Shown here one piece after another: positions 34,031 to 42,445 of a stretch of DNA of 64,000 nt (positions within the stretch are counted from its first letter, which is position 1; each line of letters begins with the position of its first letter). Made by a program: the position numbers and the translations under genes. A model generated the notes under the pieces. The model made no database searches, was not told where the DNA came from, and was given only the letters and a program-made list of their open reading frames with translations. The stretch spans positions 8,015-72,014 of the forward strand of contig DJFE01000016.1 of the NCBI GenBank assembly GCA_002432025.1, given 5' to 3'. The stretch is from Candidatus Avelusimicrobium stercoris. GTDB lineage: Bacteria; Elusimicrobiota; Elusimicrobia; Elusimicrobiales; Elusimicrobiaceae.

Positions 34031-36586
34031 ATGGTATTACATAATGCAATCATTATGATTAAAGGTGAAGATAAGACCAAACAAATTCGGTCTATGGAAT
34101 TTGTCGGCCCTAAAGCAAAGATTGTTTTTACCAATGATCCAAAACCTTACCTATATCATCGTCGTAATATACAGGTTATAAAATCTGCCCTGTCCGATAA
34201 ATCTGTAAACAAAGGTTTTCTATATTTGAAAGAAATTGCCAAGTTCGTAGGAATCCGCGCAGAGGATGGAACCAATATTTTAGAGCAACACTATAACAGA
34301 ATTGATTTCATACCAGAGAATTCCTGTCTGACCGCTTATTTATCAGGAACATACGATAAAAGCATCAAACCTTTGCCTTTAACTATATTTCCCTTCGGTT
34401 TTAATTCATCACAAAAAAAGGCAGTAGAAACCGCATTTAAACATACAATTAGTGTCATACAAGGTCCTCCTGGGACAGGAAAAACCCAAACAATTCTAAA
34501 TATCCTAGCTAATGCCGTTATGCGAGGAGAAACAGTTGCTGTCGTGTCCAACAACAATACTGCCACTGCTAATATACAGGAAAAACTCCAAAAATATGGT
34601 ATCGATTTTGTGTCCGCATACTTAGGAAACTCGCAAAACAAACAAGATTTTATTAAAGAGCAGAAAATCCAACCTTTACCAGACGCTCTTACTAAATGGA
34701 AACTTGCACCACAAAAAGATAGCGAAATTTGGCAGAAAATGCCTAGTTTGATAACCCAAATCACCACCATACTAAATACAAAAAACAATTTGGCAAATTT
34801 ACAACAAGAAAAAAGAGTTTTACACACAGAATATTTGCACTTTTGCGAATATTACAACAAACTAACAGATAAAATATCACTAACAATTGGACAAGGGTTA
34901 ACATCCTCCGAGCTACTTGTTTTATCATTAAAATATGAACAGTATTGCGAAAAAACAGACTATCCTTCTTTTTGGAAGAAAGTGTATTTGTGGTTTAAAT
35001 ATAGGTTAAGATTTGCTGAGATGAAAAGCTACCCCGCGCACAGTGTTATTGATGCCATTCAGAAACGTTACTATCAAATAAGGGAAAATGAACTAAATAG
35101 TGAAACTGATTTAAAACAAAAAATTCTTGATAAATTTGATTTTGAAAGGAAAATGCGGGAATACACACTTCTATCCCTTAAATTATTAAAATCCAAACTT
35201 AGTTTAAAATATGCGAGGCGGCAACGACAGATTTATAATTTAGACGAACTGTGGAAAAATTCTCAACAATTTTTACAAGATTATCCGATTATACTAAGTA
35301 CAACTTACTCCTTAAGGTCAAGTCTATCACAGCGAGTAATGTATGACTATGTAATTATAGATGAATCCTCACAAGTTGATCTTATCACTGGGGCATTAGC
35401 CTTATCCTGTGCTAAAAATGCTGTTATTGTAGGAGATTCAAAACAATTGCCTAATGTGGTCAAGGCAGATACACAAAAAGAAACAGATAACATCTTCAAA
35501 TACTATGCGATGCCAAATCCCTATCGCTATAGTAATCATAGTTTCTTGGAATCAATTCTGGAACTATTTCCTTTTATTCCGCAAACAATGCTCAGGGAGC
35601 ATTACCGATGCCATCCGAAAATTATTGGATTTTGTAATGAGAAGTTTTATAACGGTCAACTTATCATTCTCTCACACGAGAGAAATTCGCGTGCTCCATT
35701 GATTCTATACAAAACTGTGCCAGGAAACCATGCTCGCGGCCATCTTAACCAACGCCAGATTGATGTCATTAAACAGGAAGTATTGCCACAAGAGGACTTA
35801 CTTAATACACAGGAGAGTGTGGGAATAGTTACGCCATATCGCCAACAAAGCAACGCGCTGAAACTTGCCTTTCAGGGAACAAGAATTCAAGCCGATACCG
35901 TGGATAAATTCCAAGGCAGGGAAAAAGATGTAATCATTTTAACAACCGTTGATAACCAAATCTCCGAATTTACCGATCAGCCTAATCGGCTAAATGTAGC
36001 AATCTCACGTGCAAAAAATCAACTAATCGTAGTAACCAATGGAAATGATGACAATCGAGAAGGAGGCTTGCAAGACTTAATCAAATACATAGAATACAAT
36101 AATTTTAAAACCAATCAGAGCCACGTTCAATCTGTTTTTGATTATCTTTATCATCAATATGAAGCCCTTCGTCAGCAGATGTTGAAGAACAAGAGAGTCT
36201 CTGCTTACGATAGTGAAAATTTAATACATCAACTAATTCTGGGTATTTTGAAACTAGAGGAATTTTCATCATTGCAAGTTGCTTTACATATGCCGTTGCG
36301 CAGGCTGATAAAAAATTTCTCCGCTTTAACTTCCGATGAGAAAAAATATGTTTCTCATCCAAACACCCATATCGATTTCCTAATTTTTAATCGTATGGAT
36401 AAAATTCCACAACTTGTGATTGAAGTGGACGGAGCACAGCATCATAAGGAAGGTTCAAAACAATACCAAAGAGATCAGTTAAAAAATCATATCTTATATA
36501 AGTATCGTATCCCTTTACTTCGCCTTAAAACGACAGGAAGCGGTGAAAAGCTAAAAATAATCTCTGCGCTACGAAACTCTTTGTGA
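34031..36586 (+). CDS. SF1 helicase fused to DUF2726 nuclease-like domain
   Basis: 851 residues. G145-P-P-G-T-G-K-T152 (Walker A), I-I-D-E-S-S-Q-V (Walker B/motif II), R-E-H-Y-R-C-H-P (motif IV), V-D-K-F-Q-G-R-E-K-D (motif V), A-I-S-R-A-K (motif VI): an Upf1/DNA2-like SF1B helicase. A C-terminal domain (about 760-851, H-I-D-F-L-I-F...L-V-I-E-V-D-G-x-Q-H-H) is DUF2726, which belongs to the restriction-endonuclease-like fold. Single-gene helicase-nuclease fusions occur in anti-phage defence, an inference here. AT-rich; no Shine-Dalgarno; TAGTAT lies 6 nt before the ATG. Its 3' end has replaced the end of a secreted-protein gene. Confidence 0.85.
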   Translation: MVLHNAIIMIKGEDKTKQIRSMEFVGPKAKIVFTNDPKPYLYHRRNIQVIKSALSDKSVNKGFLYLKEIAKFVGIRAEDGTNILEQHYNRIDFIPENSCLTAYLSGTYDKSIKPLPLTIFPFGFNSSQKKAVETAFKHTISVIQGPPGTGKTQTILNILANAVMRGETVAVVSNNNTATANIQEKLQKYGIDFVSAYLGNSQNKQDFIKEQKIQPLPDALTKWKLAPQKDSEIWQKMPSLITQITTILNTKNNLANLQQEKRVLHTEYLHFCEYYNKLTDKISLTIGQGLTSSELLVLSLKYEQYCEKTDYPSFWKKVYLWFKYRLRFAEMKSYPAHSVIDAIQKRYYQIRENELNSETDLKQKILDKFDFERKMREYTLLSLKLLKSKLSLKYARRQRQIYNLDELWKNSQQFLQDYPIILSTTYSLRSSLSQRVMYDYVIIDESSQVDLITGALALSCAKNAVIVGDSKQLPNVVKADTQKETDNIFKYYAMPNPYRYSNHSFLESILELFPFIPQTMLREHYRCHPKIIGFCNEKFYNGQLIILSHERNSRAPLILYKTVPGNHARGHLNQRQIDVIKQEVLPQEDLLNTQESVGIVTPYRQQSNALKLAFQGTRIQADTVDKFQGREKDVIILTTVDNQISEFTDQPNRLNVAISRAKNQLIVVTNGNDDNREGGLQDLIKYIEYNNFKTNQSHVQSVFDYLYHQYEALRQQMLKNKRVSAYDSENLIHQLILGILKLEEFSSLQVALHMPLRRLIKNFSALTSDEKKYVSHPNTHIDFLIFNRMDKIPQLVIEVDGAQHHKEGSKQYQRDQLKNHILYKYRIPLLRLKTTGSGEKLKIISALRNSL

Positions 36587-36891
36587 TTTTTCATTTTAGA
36601 AAAAACACCGTCCGACTGCACATCCAGCCCCAAGTGCTTGGTACCGGTGGATTGCAAGGTAGCGCCCTTTAAGGTAAATTCTTTACCTTCTACATATAAC
36701 TGACCGGAAGCATCGTCGGCTATTGTTCCTTCTAGGGTAATTTCCGTGGGTTCGGTGGCGTTACCCACCGCCTCTTTGAGAGAGGCATAATCCGTAACCG
36801 TAAGCGGAACAGGCGCCAAGGCAACATTATCCGCCAGTAATACCCCGCCCAAAAGAAGAGCAAATAACTGCGTGGAAAAAGACTTTTTCAT
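36587..36891 (-). pseudogene. 5' fragment of a secreted repeat/autotransporter-type protein
   Basis: About 100 codons: signal peptide (MKKSFSTQLFALLLGGVLLA), then V-T-D-Y-A-S-L-K-E-A-V-G-N-A-T-E-P-T-E-I-T-L-E-G-T-I and E-F-T-L-K-G-A-T-L-Q-S, typical of the first turns of parallel beta-helix adhesins. The frame then runs antisense into the helicase gene, so the original 3' part has been lost at about 36590. AAGG precedes the ATG. The rest of the gene is not in this window. Confidence 0.7.
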
Positions 36892-37060
36892 AAAAATAAA
36901 CCTTTTAATTAATGGGCTTTTAATAAGAACAACAAGTAAGCATTATATATATTTTTAATTTAAGAAAATCTGCTCCAATTCGAGCCCCTGCAATAAAAAC
37001 GGCCCTTTTGGGGTTTTATGGGTAGCGGACAAACCTAGTAGTCCGTTAATCTTCCTGTGT

Positions 37061-37095
37061 AAAAGCGCCCGCTCCCCAACTGCGGGCGCTTTTTA
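37061..37095. terminator. strong bidirectional terminator
   Basis: 12-bp stem AAAAGCGCCCGC/GCGGGCGCTTTT with a 9-nt loop. Separates the helicase/secreted-fragment region from the next gene. 36892-37060 upstream contains only a smaller CCC/GGG hairpin near 37001-37018. Confidence 0.85.
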
Positions 37096-37152
37096 TAGGG
37101 CCCACCGCCAAGATAGGTCCTTTGACCCTGTTTTTTATTCCCTAGTTTTCTA

Positions 37153-37158
37153 TATAAT
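37153..37158 (+). promoter_or_regulatory. -10 box, leaderless arrangement
   Basis: TATAAT, then GTATAT (6 nt), then the ATG at 37165. No Shine-Dalgarno sequence is present. A TTGACC at 37122 is too far (25 nt) to be a standard -35. Confidence 0.55.
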
Positions 37159-37164
37159 GTATAT

Positions 37165-38046
37165 ATGAAAAAATTAACGACTCTTTTTATTTTCGTTTTC
37201 GCCGTTTGCACGGCCAGCCCGGCTTTTGCCCAAGGCAAACTGATTAAAAATACCGCTAAGGCTAATATAAAGGCGGGTGAAATTGCCGCCCGTTCCTCCG
37301 CCAGAGCAGGTGCAGTGGCAGCCCGCAGTGCTGCCGCCAAGGCTACGCCAAAAGCGATGTCCCAGCAAGCAAAACTGGCCCAAATTACTGAACAAATTAA
37401 GGTTTCTGTGCCTGCTCCCAAACAGTCCGCTCCGGCAAAGACTTCCCGCTTTGCCAGTATTAAAGGCGCTTTAACCCGCTTAATAGGCAGAGCCCCGGCT
37501 GTTCAGTTGCCACCACAGGTATTGCGTGAAGACTTATCTTTAAAAATTAAAGATTTCTCTGATTATAAAACCGATTTAAAAACCCTCCCCGATGAAACGC
37601 CGTGGAAGGAAACCCCGCAGGATATGTACCGCGCGTTAAGTTTGCCAGCCGACGGAATAGCCCTGCGCAATATTATGGAAAACGGCCTTTTGTTAAAGGA
37701 TGTCGGCAAGTTTAGTAACAACCGCGCAATGGTTTATGTTAGTGCTGATCCCCGTATGGTCAGAACGGTTTCTTCTATGAAATTTAACTCTTTGGCCGCT
37801 AACCCAAACACCGCCGTTCATTACGCAAAGATGCACCACAGCAAGGATATTATCGTCGTGGTTCGTGTGCAAGGATTGCCGGAACACGGAAAAATTGAAC
37901 ACGTGAGCAGAGATATTCCGGCGGGAAACATCAAGGAAGTCATTGCCGCGTTGAAAATTGGCGACAGCACCGTATGGTGCCGGGTAAAAGCCGAGAAAGA
38001 CGGCTTCACTTTTAACCCGTATTTGTTTGACACCACTGGATTATAG
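37165..38046 (+). CDS. secreted protein with ART-like pattern (paralogue 1)
   Basis: 293 residues. Signal peptide 1-22 (AFA-QG), then an Ala/Arg/Lys-rich linker to about 115, then a globular domain. That domain has M-Y-R-A-L, N-I-M-E-N-G-L-L-L-K-D, M-V-Y-V-S-A-D, A-V-H-Y-A-K, D-I-I-V-V-V-R-V and D-I-P-A-G-N-I-K-E-V, an order that recalls ADP-ribosyltransferase-like folds (YR, l..Il..Gl, S.S, A..yA, late acidic strand). This is a pattern judgement only. Exported, probably periplasmic or surface. Followed by a terminator and a paralogue with the same layout. Confidence 0.6.
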   Translation: MKKLTTLFIFVFAVCTASPAFAQGKLIKNTAKANIKAGEIAARSSARAGAVAARSAAAKATPKAMSQQAKLAQITEQIKVSVPAPKQSAPAKTSRFASIKGALTRLIGRAPAVQLPPQVLREDLSLKIKDFSDYKTDLKTLPDETPWKETPQDMYRALSLPADGIALRNIMENGLLLKDVGKFSNNRAMVYVSADPRMVRTVSSMKFNSLAANPNTAVHYAKMHHSKDIIVVVRVQGLPEHGKIEHVSRDIPAGNIKEVIAALKIGDSTVWCRVKAEKDGFTFNPYLFDTTGL

Positions 38047-38068
38047 GTCCAAAGACCTATGGTTTTTT
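38043..38068 (+). terminator. terminator overlapping the stop codon
   Basis: ATAGGTC/GACCTAT stem with CAAA loop followed by GGTTTTTT. The stop TAG lies inside the left arm. Confidence 0.8.
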
Positions 38069-38115
38069 AGCCGGGAACGCTTATACTATAAGTAACCCCG
38101 AAAAAGGAGTTTTAT

Positions 38116-38997
38116 ATGAAACGCACTCTATTTCTTTTACCTATTATCGTCGCCCTACTTTTATCTGCACCGCTTCAAGCGCAAAATGTGGTAAAGGCTG
38201 GTAAAAGTGCCGTAAAAGTAACCGATACCGCAGCCAAAGCCACCGAAGCAGGGGCTAAATCCTCTGCCAAAGCCGCGGCGACTGCTAGCCAGGCATCTCT
38301 TTCCGCACGATTAGCCCAGCGGCTCCCGGAAGGATTAGTGGTAAAAGCCCTTGAATTAAAGGGCTTATCCCGCCCGCAGGCGTTGCGCAAAGCGGTGGAA
38401 TTGGGTGTCAATAAAGCACAGCCCGGCTGGCCAAAATTGCAGGCAGACGGCGCTATCCACAAGCAAACTTTTAAAGATTTAACCTTGGACGGCTACAAAG
38501 GCGTCGTGCCCGCACTTCCGCACCCGAACCGCAACATTTATTTGCACCGCGGTATGGGGCTGACAGAAGAAGGCTTGGTAAAGGTATTGCAAAAAGGTGT
38601 ACTCTTGGAAGATGCGGGCGGAGCGTCCGATTGGTTTAACACCTCTTTGGCTATGGGCGGTATTGGCACGCCAGGGATGTCTCAGCCGTTGCTTGATAAG
38701 ATGAGTGAGGCCAAAGCCATTAACTTTACGATTGACGCGCAGGAAGCCGCACACTATGCCCAAAACAACAGTTTTAAAGACGGCAAAGTACCTGTGGTGG
38801 TAACCACACACGGGATGCGCGGCAAAGACCCAATTTCCGGCTATTACACCTTTAAAGAGGACATTAAGCCCGAGCAATTTACGGCGGTGGCCGTCCTGCT
38901 AAAAGGTCCGGCGGGTCTCCCCATTTGGTATCGGGCCAACTTGGCAAAAGACGGGAAAACACTCGTCTTAACGCCCTACCAAGTAAAAGGAAAATAA
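38116..38997 (+). CDS. secreted protein with ART-like pattern (paralogue 2)
   Basis: 293 residues, same length as its neighbour. Signal peptide 1-22 (LQA-QN), Ala/Lys-rich linker, then N-I-Y-L-H-R-G-M-G-L, V-L-Q-K-G-V-L-L-E-D, F-N-T-S-L-A, A-A-H-Y-A-Q, V-P-V-V-V-T-T-H and D-I-K-P-E-Q-F-T-A-V-A-V-L. The shared motifs with paralogue 1, despite low overall identity, outline one fold. GGAG lies 7 nt before the ATG. A tandem duplication that diverged is likely. Confidence 0.6.
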   Translation: MKRTLFLLPIIVALLLSAPLQAQNVVKAGKSAVKVTDTAAKATEAGAKSSAKAAATASQASLSARLAQRLPEGLVVKALELKGLSRPQALRKAVELGVNKAQPGWPKLQADGAIHKQTFKDLTLDGYKGVVPALPHPNRNIYLHRGMGLTEEGLVKVLQKGVLLEDAGGASDWFNTSLAMGGIGTPGMSQPLLDKMSEAKAINFTIDAQEAAHYAQNNSFKDGKVPVVVTTHGMRGKDPISGYYTFKEDIKPEQFTAVAVLLKGPAGLPIWYRANLAKDGKTLVLTPYQVKGK

Positions 38998-39003
38998 ATT
39001 TCA

Positions 39004-39036
39004 CCCGGGGTTATATAAAAAGCCCCGGGATTTTTT
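39004..39036 (+). terminator. terminator abutting the next start codon
   Basis: CCCGGGG/CCCCGGG stem, 12-nt loop, A, then T6 immediately followed by the ATG at 39037. It ends the upstream paralogue gene, leaving the glycosylase without a Shine-Dalgarno region. Confidence 0.8.
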
Positions 39037-39531
39037 ATGCTTTACAGTTTTCCCCCACTTATCACTCCTAAAACCCGCGTACTGGTTATCGGCAGTATGC
39101 CGGGCGTGGCTTCATTAAAAGCGCAGGAATATTATGCCTTTAAATACAACCAATTTTGGAAGATTATTTTTGACCTGTTTGCTGGCAGCCGTACGCCCAA
39201 AGACTATAAGGATAAAAAGCAAGTGTTGCTCGCCCAAGGCATTGGTTTATGGGATGCCTTGGCCGCGTGTGAACGGGCGGGCAGTTTGGACGGGAATATT
39301 CTAAAACCCACCCCCAACGATTTTCCAACTTTATTTAAAAAATACCCAGGGATAAAAACGCTTTTGTTTAACGGACAAGCCGCGCGGAACCATTTTAAGC
39401 GCGCCTTTGACGACGGCGGGAAAATTTGCGCTGTTCTCCCCTCCACCAGCCCGGCGCACGCTTCGCGCTCCTATGAAGAGAAAAAACTTCTTTGGCAACA
39501 CGCCCTTTTTCGTGCGTTAAACTCCAAATAA
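39037..39531 (+). CDS. DNA-deoxyinosine/hypoxanthine glycosylase (UDG superfamily)
   Basis: 164 residues. V-L-V-I-G-S-M-P-G-V-x-S-L-K-A-Q-E-Y-Y-A (about 16-35) and L-P-S-T-S-P-A-H-A-S (about 134-143) are the two active-site motifs of the hypoxanthine-DNA glycosylase family of the uracil-DNA glycosylase superfamily. Removes deaminated purine bases from DNA. The start is awkward: the preceding base run is a terminator T-tract, and no other start exists upstream, so translation may depend on read-through or a leaderless transcript. Confidence 0.85.
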   Translation: MLYSFPPLITPKTRVLVIGSMPGVASLKAQEYYAFKYNQFWKIIFDLFAGSRTPKDYKDKKQVLLAQGIGLWDALAACERAGSLDGNILKPTPNDFPTLFKKYPGIKTLLFNGQAARNHFKRAFDDGGKICAVLPSTSPAHASRSYEEKKLLWQHALFRALNSK

Positions 39532-39537
39532 TAATTT

Positions 39538-40704
39538 TTATTTGTACAAAATAGCGCGGAACTCGGCGGTTTTGTTAATGCTTTTAAACATCCAGCCCTT
39601 TTGGTCCTCATCGTAGAGGGATTCAAAATTTTTGAAATTTCGCCGCACCGCTTTATCCAAATTGTCATACATATTTTTGCGGTCCTTTTTGGCTGTCCAA
39701 TACACGCCCGCCAAATTGACATACGGGGTCGGACTGGTGCCGTCCAAGCGGATAGCGGCTTCCAAATCCTCTTTGGCGCCGTTCCAGTCTTTCAGTTGCA
39801 TTTTTACAAAGCCGCGGTTGTTGTACGGGATAGCCCACTTGGGCGAAAGTTCTATGGCGCGGGAATAATCTTCGGCCGCGTGTGTAAAATCCTTCATTTC
39901 TTCATACACAAGCCCGCGGCGGTTAAAAAATATTGCTTCGGGTTGTAATTTTAACAGTACAGTATAGTCCGCAAGGGACGCCTCAAAATCGCCCATATCC
40001 TTAAACGCACTTGCCCGGTAGCGGTACGCGGAAGCATAGGCGTCGTCGCGGTTGATGGCCTTGCTGTATGCGGAAACAGCCTCATCCAACCGCCCTTGGC
40101 CGGCAAAAATGCGACCCTGCCAATAGTGTAAATCGGCCGAATCGTTGCCGGCGGCCTGCTGAGCGACTATCAAATCTTCCGCCGCTGAATAGCGGTAGGC
40201 GGCCAAATATACGGGGATTAATTCACGCCCCAGGGTTTCGGACGGCGCGCGTTTGTTCAAATATTTTTGGTAATCGGCAATCGCGAGTTCATACTTATTT
40301 AACGCCACATTGGCTCGCGCCCGCGCCAAATAAAATTCCCGGTGGGCTGGCTTTAATGAAATGGCCTTCGTCAAGTCCGCCTGCGCGAGCGAAGCCCGCC
40401 CCGCCTGCATATAGGCCAGCGCCCGGGCATAATAGCGGAACGGGTCCTTGGGGCGGAGCGATACGGTTTTGGAATAATCGGCCAGAGCCTGGTTAATTTT
40501 GCCGCTTGCAAAATACGCATCGGCGCGGTAGTGATAGGCGTCCGCCAGTTTGGGGGATTTGGAAATCGCCTTATTTAAAAGTTTAATTTGTGCGACGGGG
40601 TCCGTTTGTTTTTTGGCACGGTTTAATAACTGCAATCCCGTCTCCGCCGATACGGAAAGGGAAATAAACGAGAAAAGTATTACAAGTAAGCATTTTTGAA
40701 TCAT
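39538..40704 (-). CDS. exported tetratricopeptide repeat protein
   Basis: 388 residues. Signal peptide about 1-20 (VSA-ET), followed by about ten TPRs (A-D-A-Y-H-Y-R-A-D-A-Y-F-A-S-G-K and similar units through residue 350). A periplasmic scaffold for protein contacts; partner unknown. It starts 1 bp after the membrane-protein gene stop, so the two form an operon with the Cys-rich miniprotein. Convergent with the glycosylase gene (6-bp gap). Confidence 0.85.
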   Translation of the reverse strand: MIQKCLLVILFSFISLSVSAETGLQLLNRAKKQTDPVAQIKLLNKAISKSPKLADAYHYRADAYFASGKINQALADYSKTVSLRPKDPFRYYARALAYMQAGRASLAQADLTKAISLKPAHREFYLARARANVALNKYELAIADYQKYLNKRAPSETLGRELIPVYLAAYRYSAAEDLIVAQQAAGNDSADLHYWQGRIFAGQGRLDEAVSAYSKAINRDDAYASAYRYRASAFKDMGDFEASLADYTVLLKLQPEAIFFNRRGLVYEEMKDFTHAAEDYSRAIELSPKWAIPYNNRGFVKMQLKDWNGAKEDLEAAIRLDGTSPTPYVNLAGVYWTAKKDRKNMYDNLDKAVRRNFKNFESLYDEDQKGWMFKSINKTAEFRAILYK

Positions 40705-40705
40705 A

Positions 40706-41401
40706 TTATTTTAACCAAAACACGAGTAAGAAATTTAGCGTCAGGGCCACGGCGCCCAACACATATAAGAGTACCAAAAGTAACGTGGAAAATAAACGCA
40801 AATTAAGGAAAATCGCTCCCACCAAGGTAGCCCGTCCCGCAAACAATTTGCCCAGTTGCACCGTTTGGTCTGAAATTTTAACCACACGCGCCAAAAGCAC
40901 CGAGCGCATCGCGAGCGAAGTTACCCCCAATAAAAGCCGCGTTAAGGCACGCCCGAAGGAGGTTTTGCGCCCTTGGTTAAATTCACCAAACACTTCGCGC
41001 ACGCTGCCGGAAACGATGACCTTGGCTTGGTCTTTGGCGAGGCCCTCGTTCATATCGTCAATTTTATTGGCGGCGGCCTGTTTCACTTGGTCCAGCGTAT
41101 TATCAATAAACTCTTCCCAAGTGGCGCAGGCAATGCGCAGGGCAAACGCGCACGCGGTGATAAAAGCATATGCAAAGGCAAGCAGCCCGTATCCTAAAAA
41201 GAGCGTACCGATGAAGATAAACTCCACTGGGGCAGGCAAATGCGCGGGCGCCAAAACAAAGGAATAAACGCTGTACACCGAGATAATAAACAATCCTAAC
41301 CCGGCGGCCAAATGCGGCAGAAAAACTTTGCGCAAAATATCCGCAAGCCCTTGCAAGGCTTGTGCAAACAGTGCGCCTGCCGTCGGACGCAGGTTAGTCA
41401 T
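40706..41401 (-). CDS. membrane protein, unknown function
   Basis: 231 residues with about four hydrophobic segments (35-55, 65-95, 150-175, 195-228) and a charged central loop (AANKIDDMNEGLAKDQAKVI). No family recognised. ATG at 41401 overlaps the stop of the Cys-rich miniprotein (ATGACTAA), so it is coupled rather than having a strong ribosome-binding site of its own. Confidence 0.65.
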   Translation of the reverse strand: MTNLRPTAGALFAQALQGLADILRKVFLPHLAAGLGLFIISVYSVYSFVLAPAHLPAPVEFIFIGTLFLGYGLLAFAYAFITACAFALRIACATWEEFIDNTLDQVKQAAANKIDDMNEGLAKDQAKVIVSGSVREVFGEFNQGRKTSFGRALTRLLLGVTSLAMRSVLLARVVKISDQTVQLGKLFAGRATLVGAIFLNLRLFSTLLLVLLYVLGAVALTLNFLLVFWLK

Positions 41402-41540
41402 TATGCCCGTGGCAGCAGCCACAGCATCCGCCGCAAACGTGGCCCACGGATTTTTTAACGGACGGTACGCGGTCGGACACTTTTACGACTTTTCCTAATT
41501 TTTTATCGTACACATAGGTACCTGTTTTTGCTTCGTTCAT
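41394..41540 (-). CDS. 48-residue Cys-rich protein
   Basis: M-N-E-A-K-T-G-T-Y-V-Y-D start, a basic strand region, and C-G-G-C-C-G-C-C-H-G-H at the C-terminus, likely a metal-binding tail. The frame continues open upstream through the tRNA but only the last 48 codons are credible: TATAAT lies 6 nt before this ATG (41547-41552), again without a Shine-Dalgarno sequence. Heads the three-gene operon with the membrane protein and TPR protein. Confidence 0.65.
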   Translation of the reverse strand: MNEAKTGTYVYDKKLGKVVKVSDRVPSVKKSVGHVCGGCCGCCHGHND

Positions 41541-41637
41541 ACTGTTATTATAGCAGTTTGGGGTGCACGCGCGGAAAGAAAAATGATATAATAAATACAT
41601 CAGTTTACGACGGGAAAATAAATTTTTACAAAACCCG

Positions 41638-41666
41638 TTGAAAACTATAAATAAAAATGTTAAAAT
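41638..41666 (+). promoter_or_regulatory. sigma-70 promoter of tRNA-Arg
   Basis: TTGAAA (41638-41643), 17-nt spacer, TAAAAT (41661-41666). Predicted start about 41673, 35 nt before the tRNA. Confidence 0.7.
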
Positions 41667-41707
41667 AATTAGGTAGTAAGAAATCCGCAAAACAAAATCC
41701 GATTTAA

Positions 41708-41782
41708 GCGCCCATAGCTCAATGGATAGAGTGTCAGCCTGCGGAGCTGAAGATACAAGTTCGATTCCTGTTGGGCGCACCA
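41708..41782 (+). tRNA. tRNA-Arg(GCG)
   Basis: 75 nt including encoded CCA. Acceptor GCGCCCA/TGGGCGC, D arm GCTC/GAGT, anticodon stem TCAGC/GCTGA with loop CTGCGGA giving anticodon GCG, T arm ACAAG/CCTGT with one A-C mismatch. G34 instead of the usual A34 (inosine) for CGN arginine codons is uncommon in bacteria. Followed by a terminator at 41850-41883. Confidence 0.9.
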
Positions 41783-41849
41783 TTTAAAATGGTTCTAAAT
41801 AGAGATTAATGAAGGTTAATCTCCGACGAGAAAAGAACCAAAACAATCT

Positions 41850-41883
41850 AAAAGGTCTCCAAAATTGTTGGGAGGCCTTTTTT
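41850..41883 (+). terminator. terminator after tRNA-Arg
   Basis: AAAAGGTCTCC/GGAGGCCTTTTTT stem with one wobble and a 10-nt loop. Confidence 0.8.
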
Positions 41884-41922
41884 AATGTCTATTAACCGAA
41901 ATTAGCGCTTTTTAATACCATT

Positions 41923-41942
41923 TGGACACTTTTTGGACACCT
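41923..41942. repeat. 20-bp direct repeat left of hip module
   Basis: TGGACACTTTTTGGACACCT; recurs at 43935-43954 with one change, and partially at 44005. The pair brackets a transposase remnant and hipBA about 140 bp past tRNA-Arg. Confidence 0.65.
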
Positions 41943-41983
41943 CTTTTCCCTCTATAAACCGCCAAATTGTGGACAGTTAAGAA

Positions 41984-42220
41984 TTACGAAGTTGTTTGGA
42001 AAAAATGGAAAAAATCATTTAGCCAATGTTTTGATACATATTCGCCTCTAATATCTTCATAAACAGTTTTGACATCTGCATTAGAGTGAAATTGTTCTAA
42101 TAACTGGATAACTTCTGCATGAGTGTCTTTTGGGAAGGGAAAGTCTATCTTTTTCATAATCTCTAAATATATTTTTCCCAAGAAGCAGGCAGAGTATTCA
42201 TTTAAGTCTTTATTAACCAA
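41984..42220 (-). pseudogene. possible gene remnant
   Basis: 78-codon frame opening with TTG and no ribosome-binding site. The peptide looks protein-like (ACFLGKIYLEIMKKIDFPFPKDTHAEVIQLLEQF) but matches nothing I know. A fragment of the structured repeat sits directly before its 5' end, so the start may have been lost to that insertion. Confidence 0.35.
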
Positions 42221-42221
42221 A

Positions 42222-42258
42222 AATGAAACTCTTCGGGCTTACGCCCGGGGTTTATTAA
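42222..42258. repeat. fragment of the structured repeat
   Basis: ATGAAACTCTTCGGGC...GCCCGGGGTTTATT fuses the first arm and last arm of the ~170-bp element, as if the middle had been deleted. Confidence 0.6.
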
Positions 42259-42445
42259 TGCTAACAGAGAAAGTTTTTACGATAGAAACGAGGTAAAACA
42301 AAAACTAATGCAATATCTAATCTGGTATAATACTCAAAAGCCGCATCAAGGATTGAAATGGATGACTCCCTTGAATTACACCCTCACGGCTTTGCGTTTG
42401 ACCCCGCAAAAGTCCAATATGTACCGAGATCTTACAGGGGGTTGA
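42257..42445 (+). pseudogene. transposase C-terminal remnant (DDE/integrase core)
   Basis: 63 codons ending in TGA. W-Y-N-T-Q-K-P-H-Q-G-L-K-W-M-T-P-L-N-Y is the conserved tail of IS3/IS481-type rve transposases. No start or catalytic Asp residues remain. The left boundary coincides with the repeat fragment at 42222-42258. Confidence 0.75.

Noticed and set aside
37035..37421. Minus-strand frame of 128 codons over the start of the secreted paralogue
   Set aside because: Crosses a strong terminator and is antisense to a signal-peptide gene.
41543..41783. N-terminal extension of the Cys-rich miniprotein through the tRNA
   Set aside because: It is antisense to tRNA-Arg; TATAAT 6 nt before the ATG at 41540 gives a better start.
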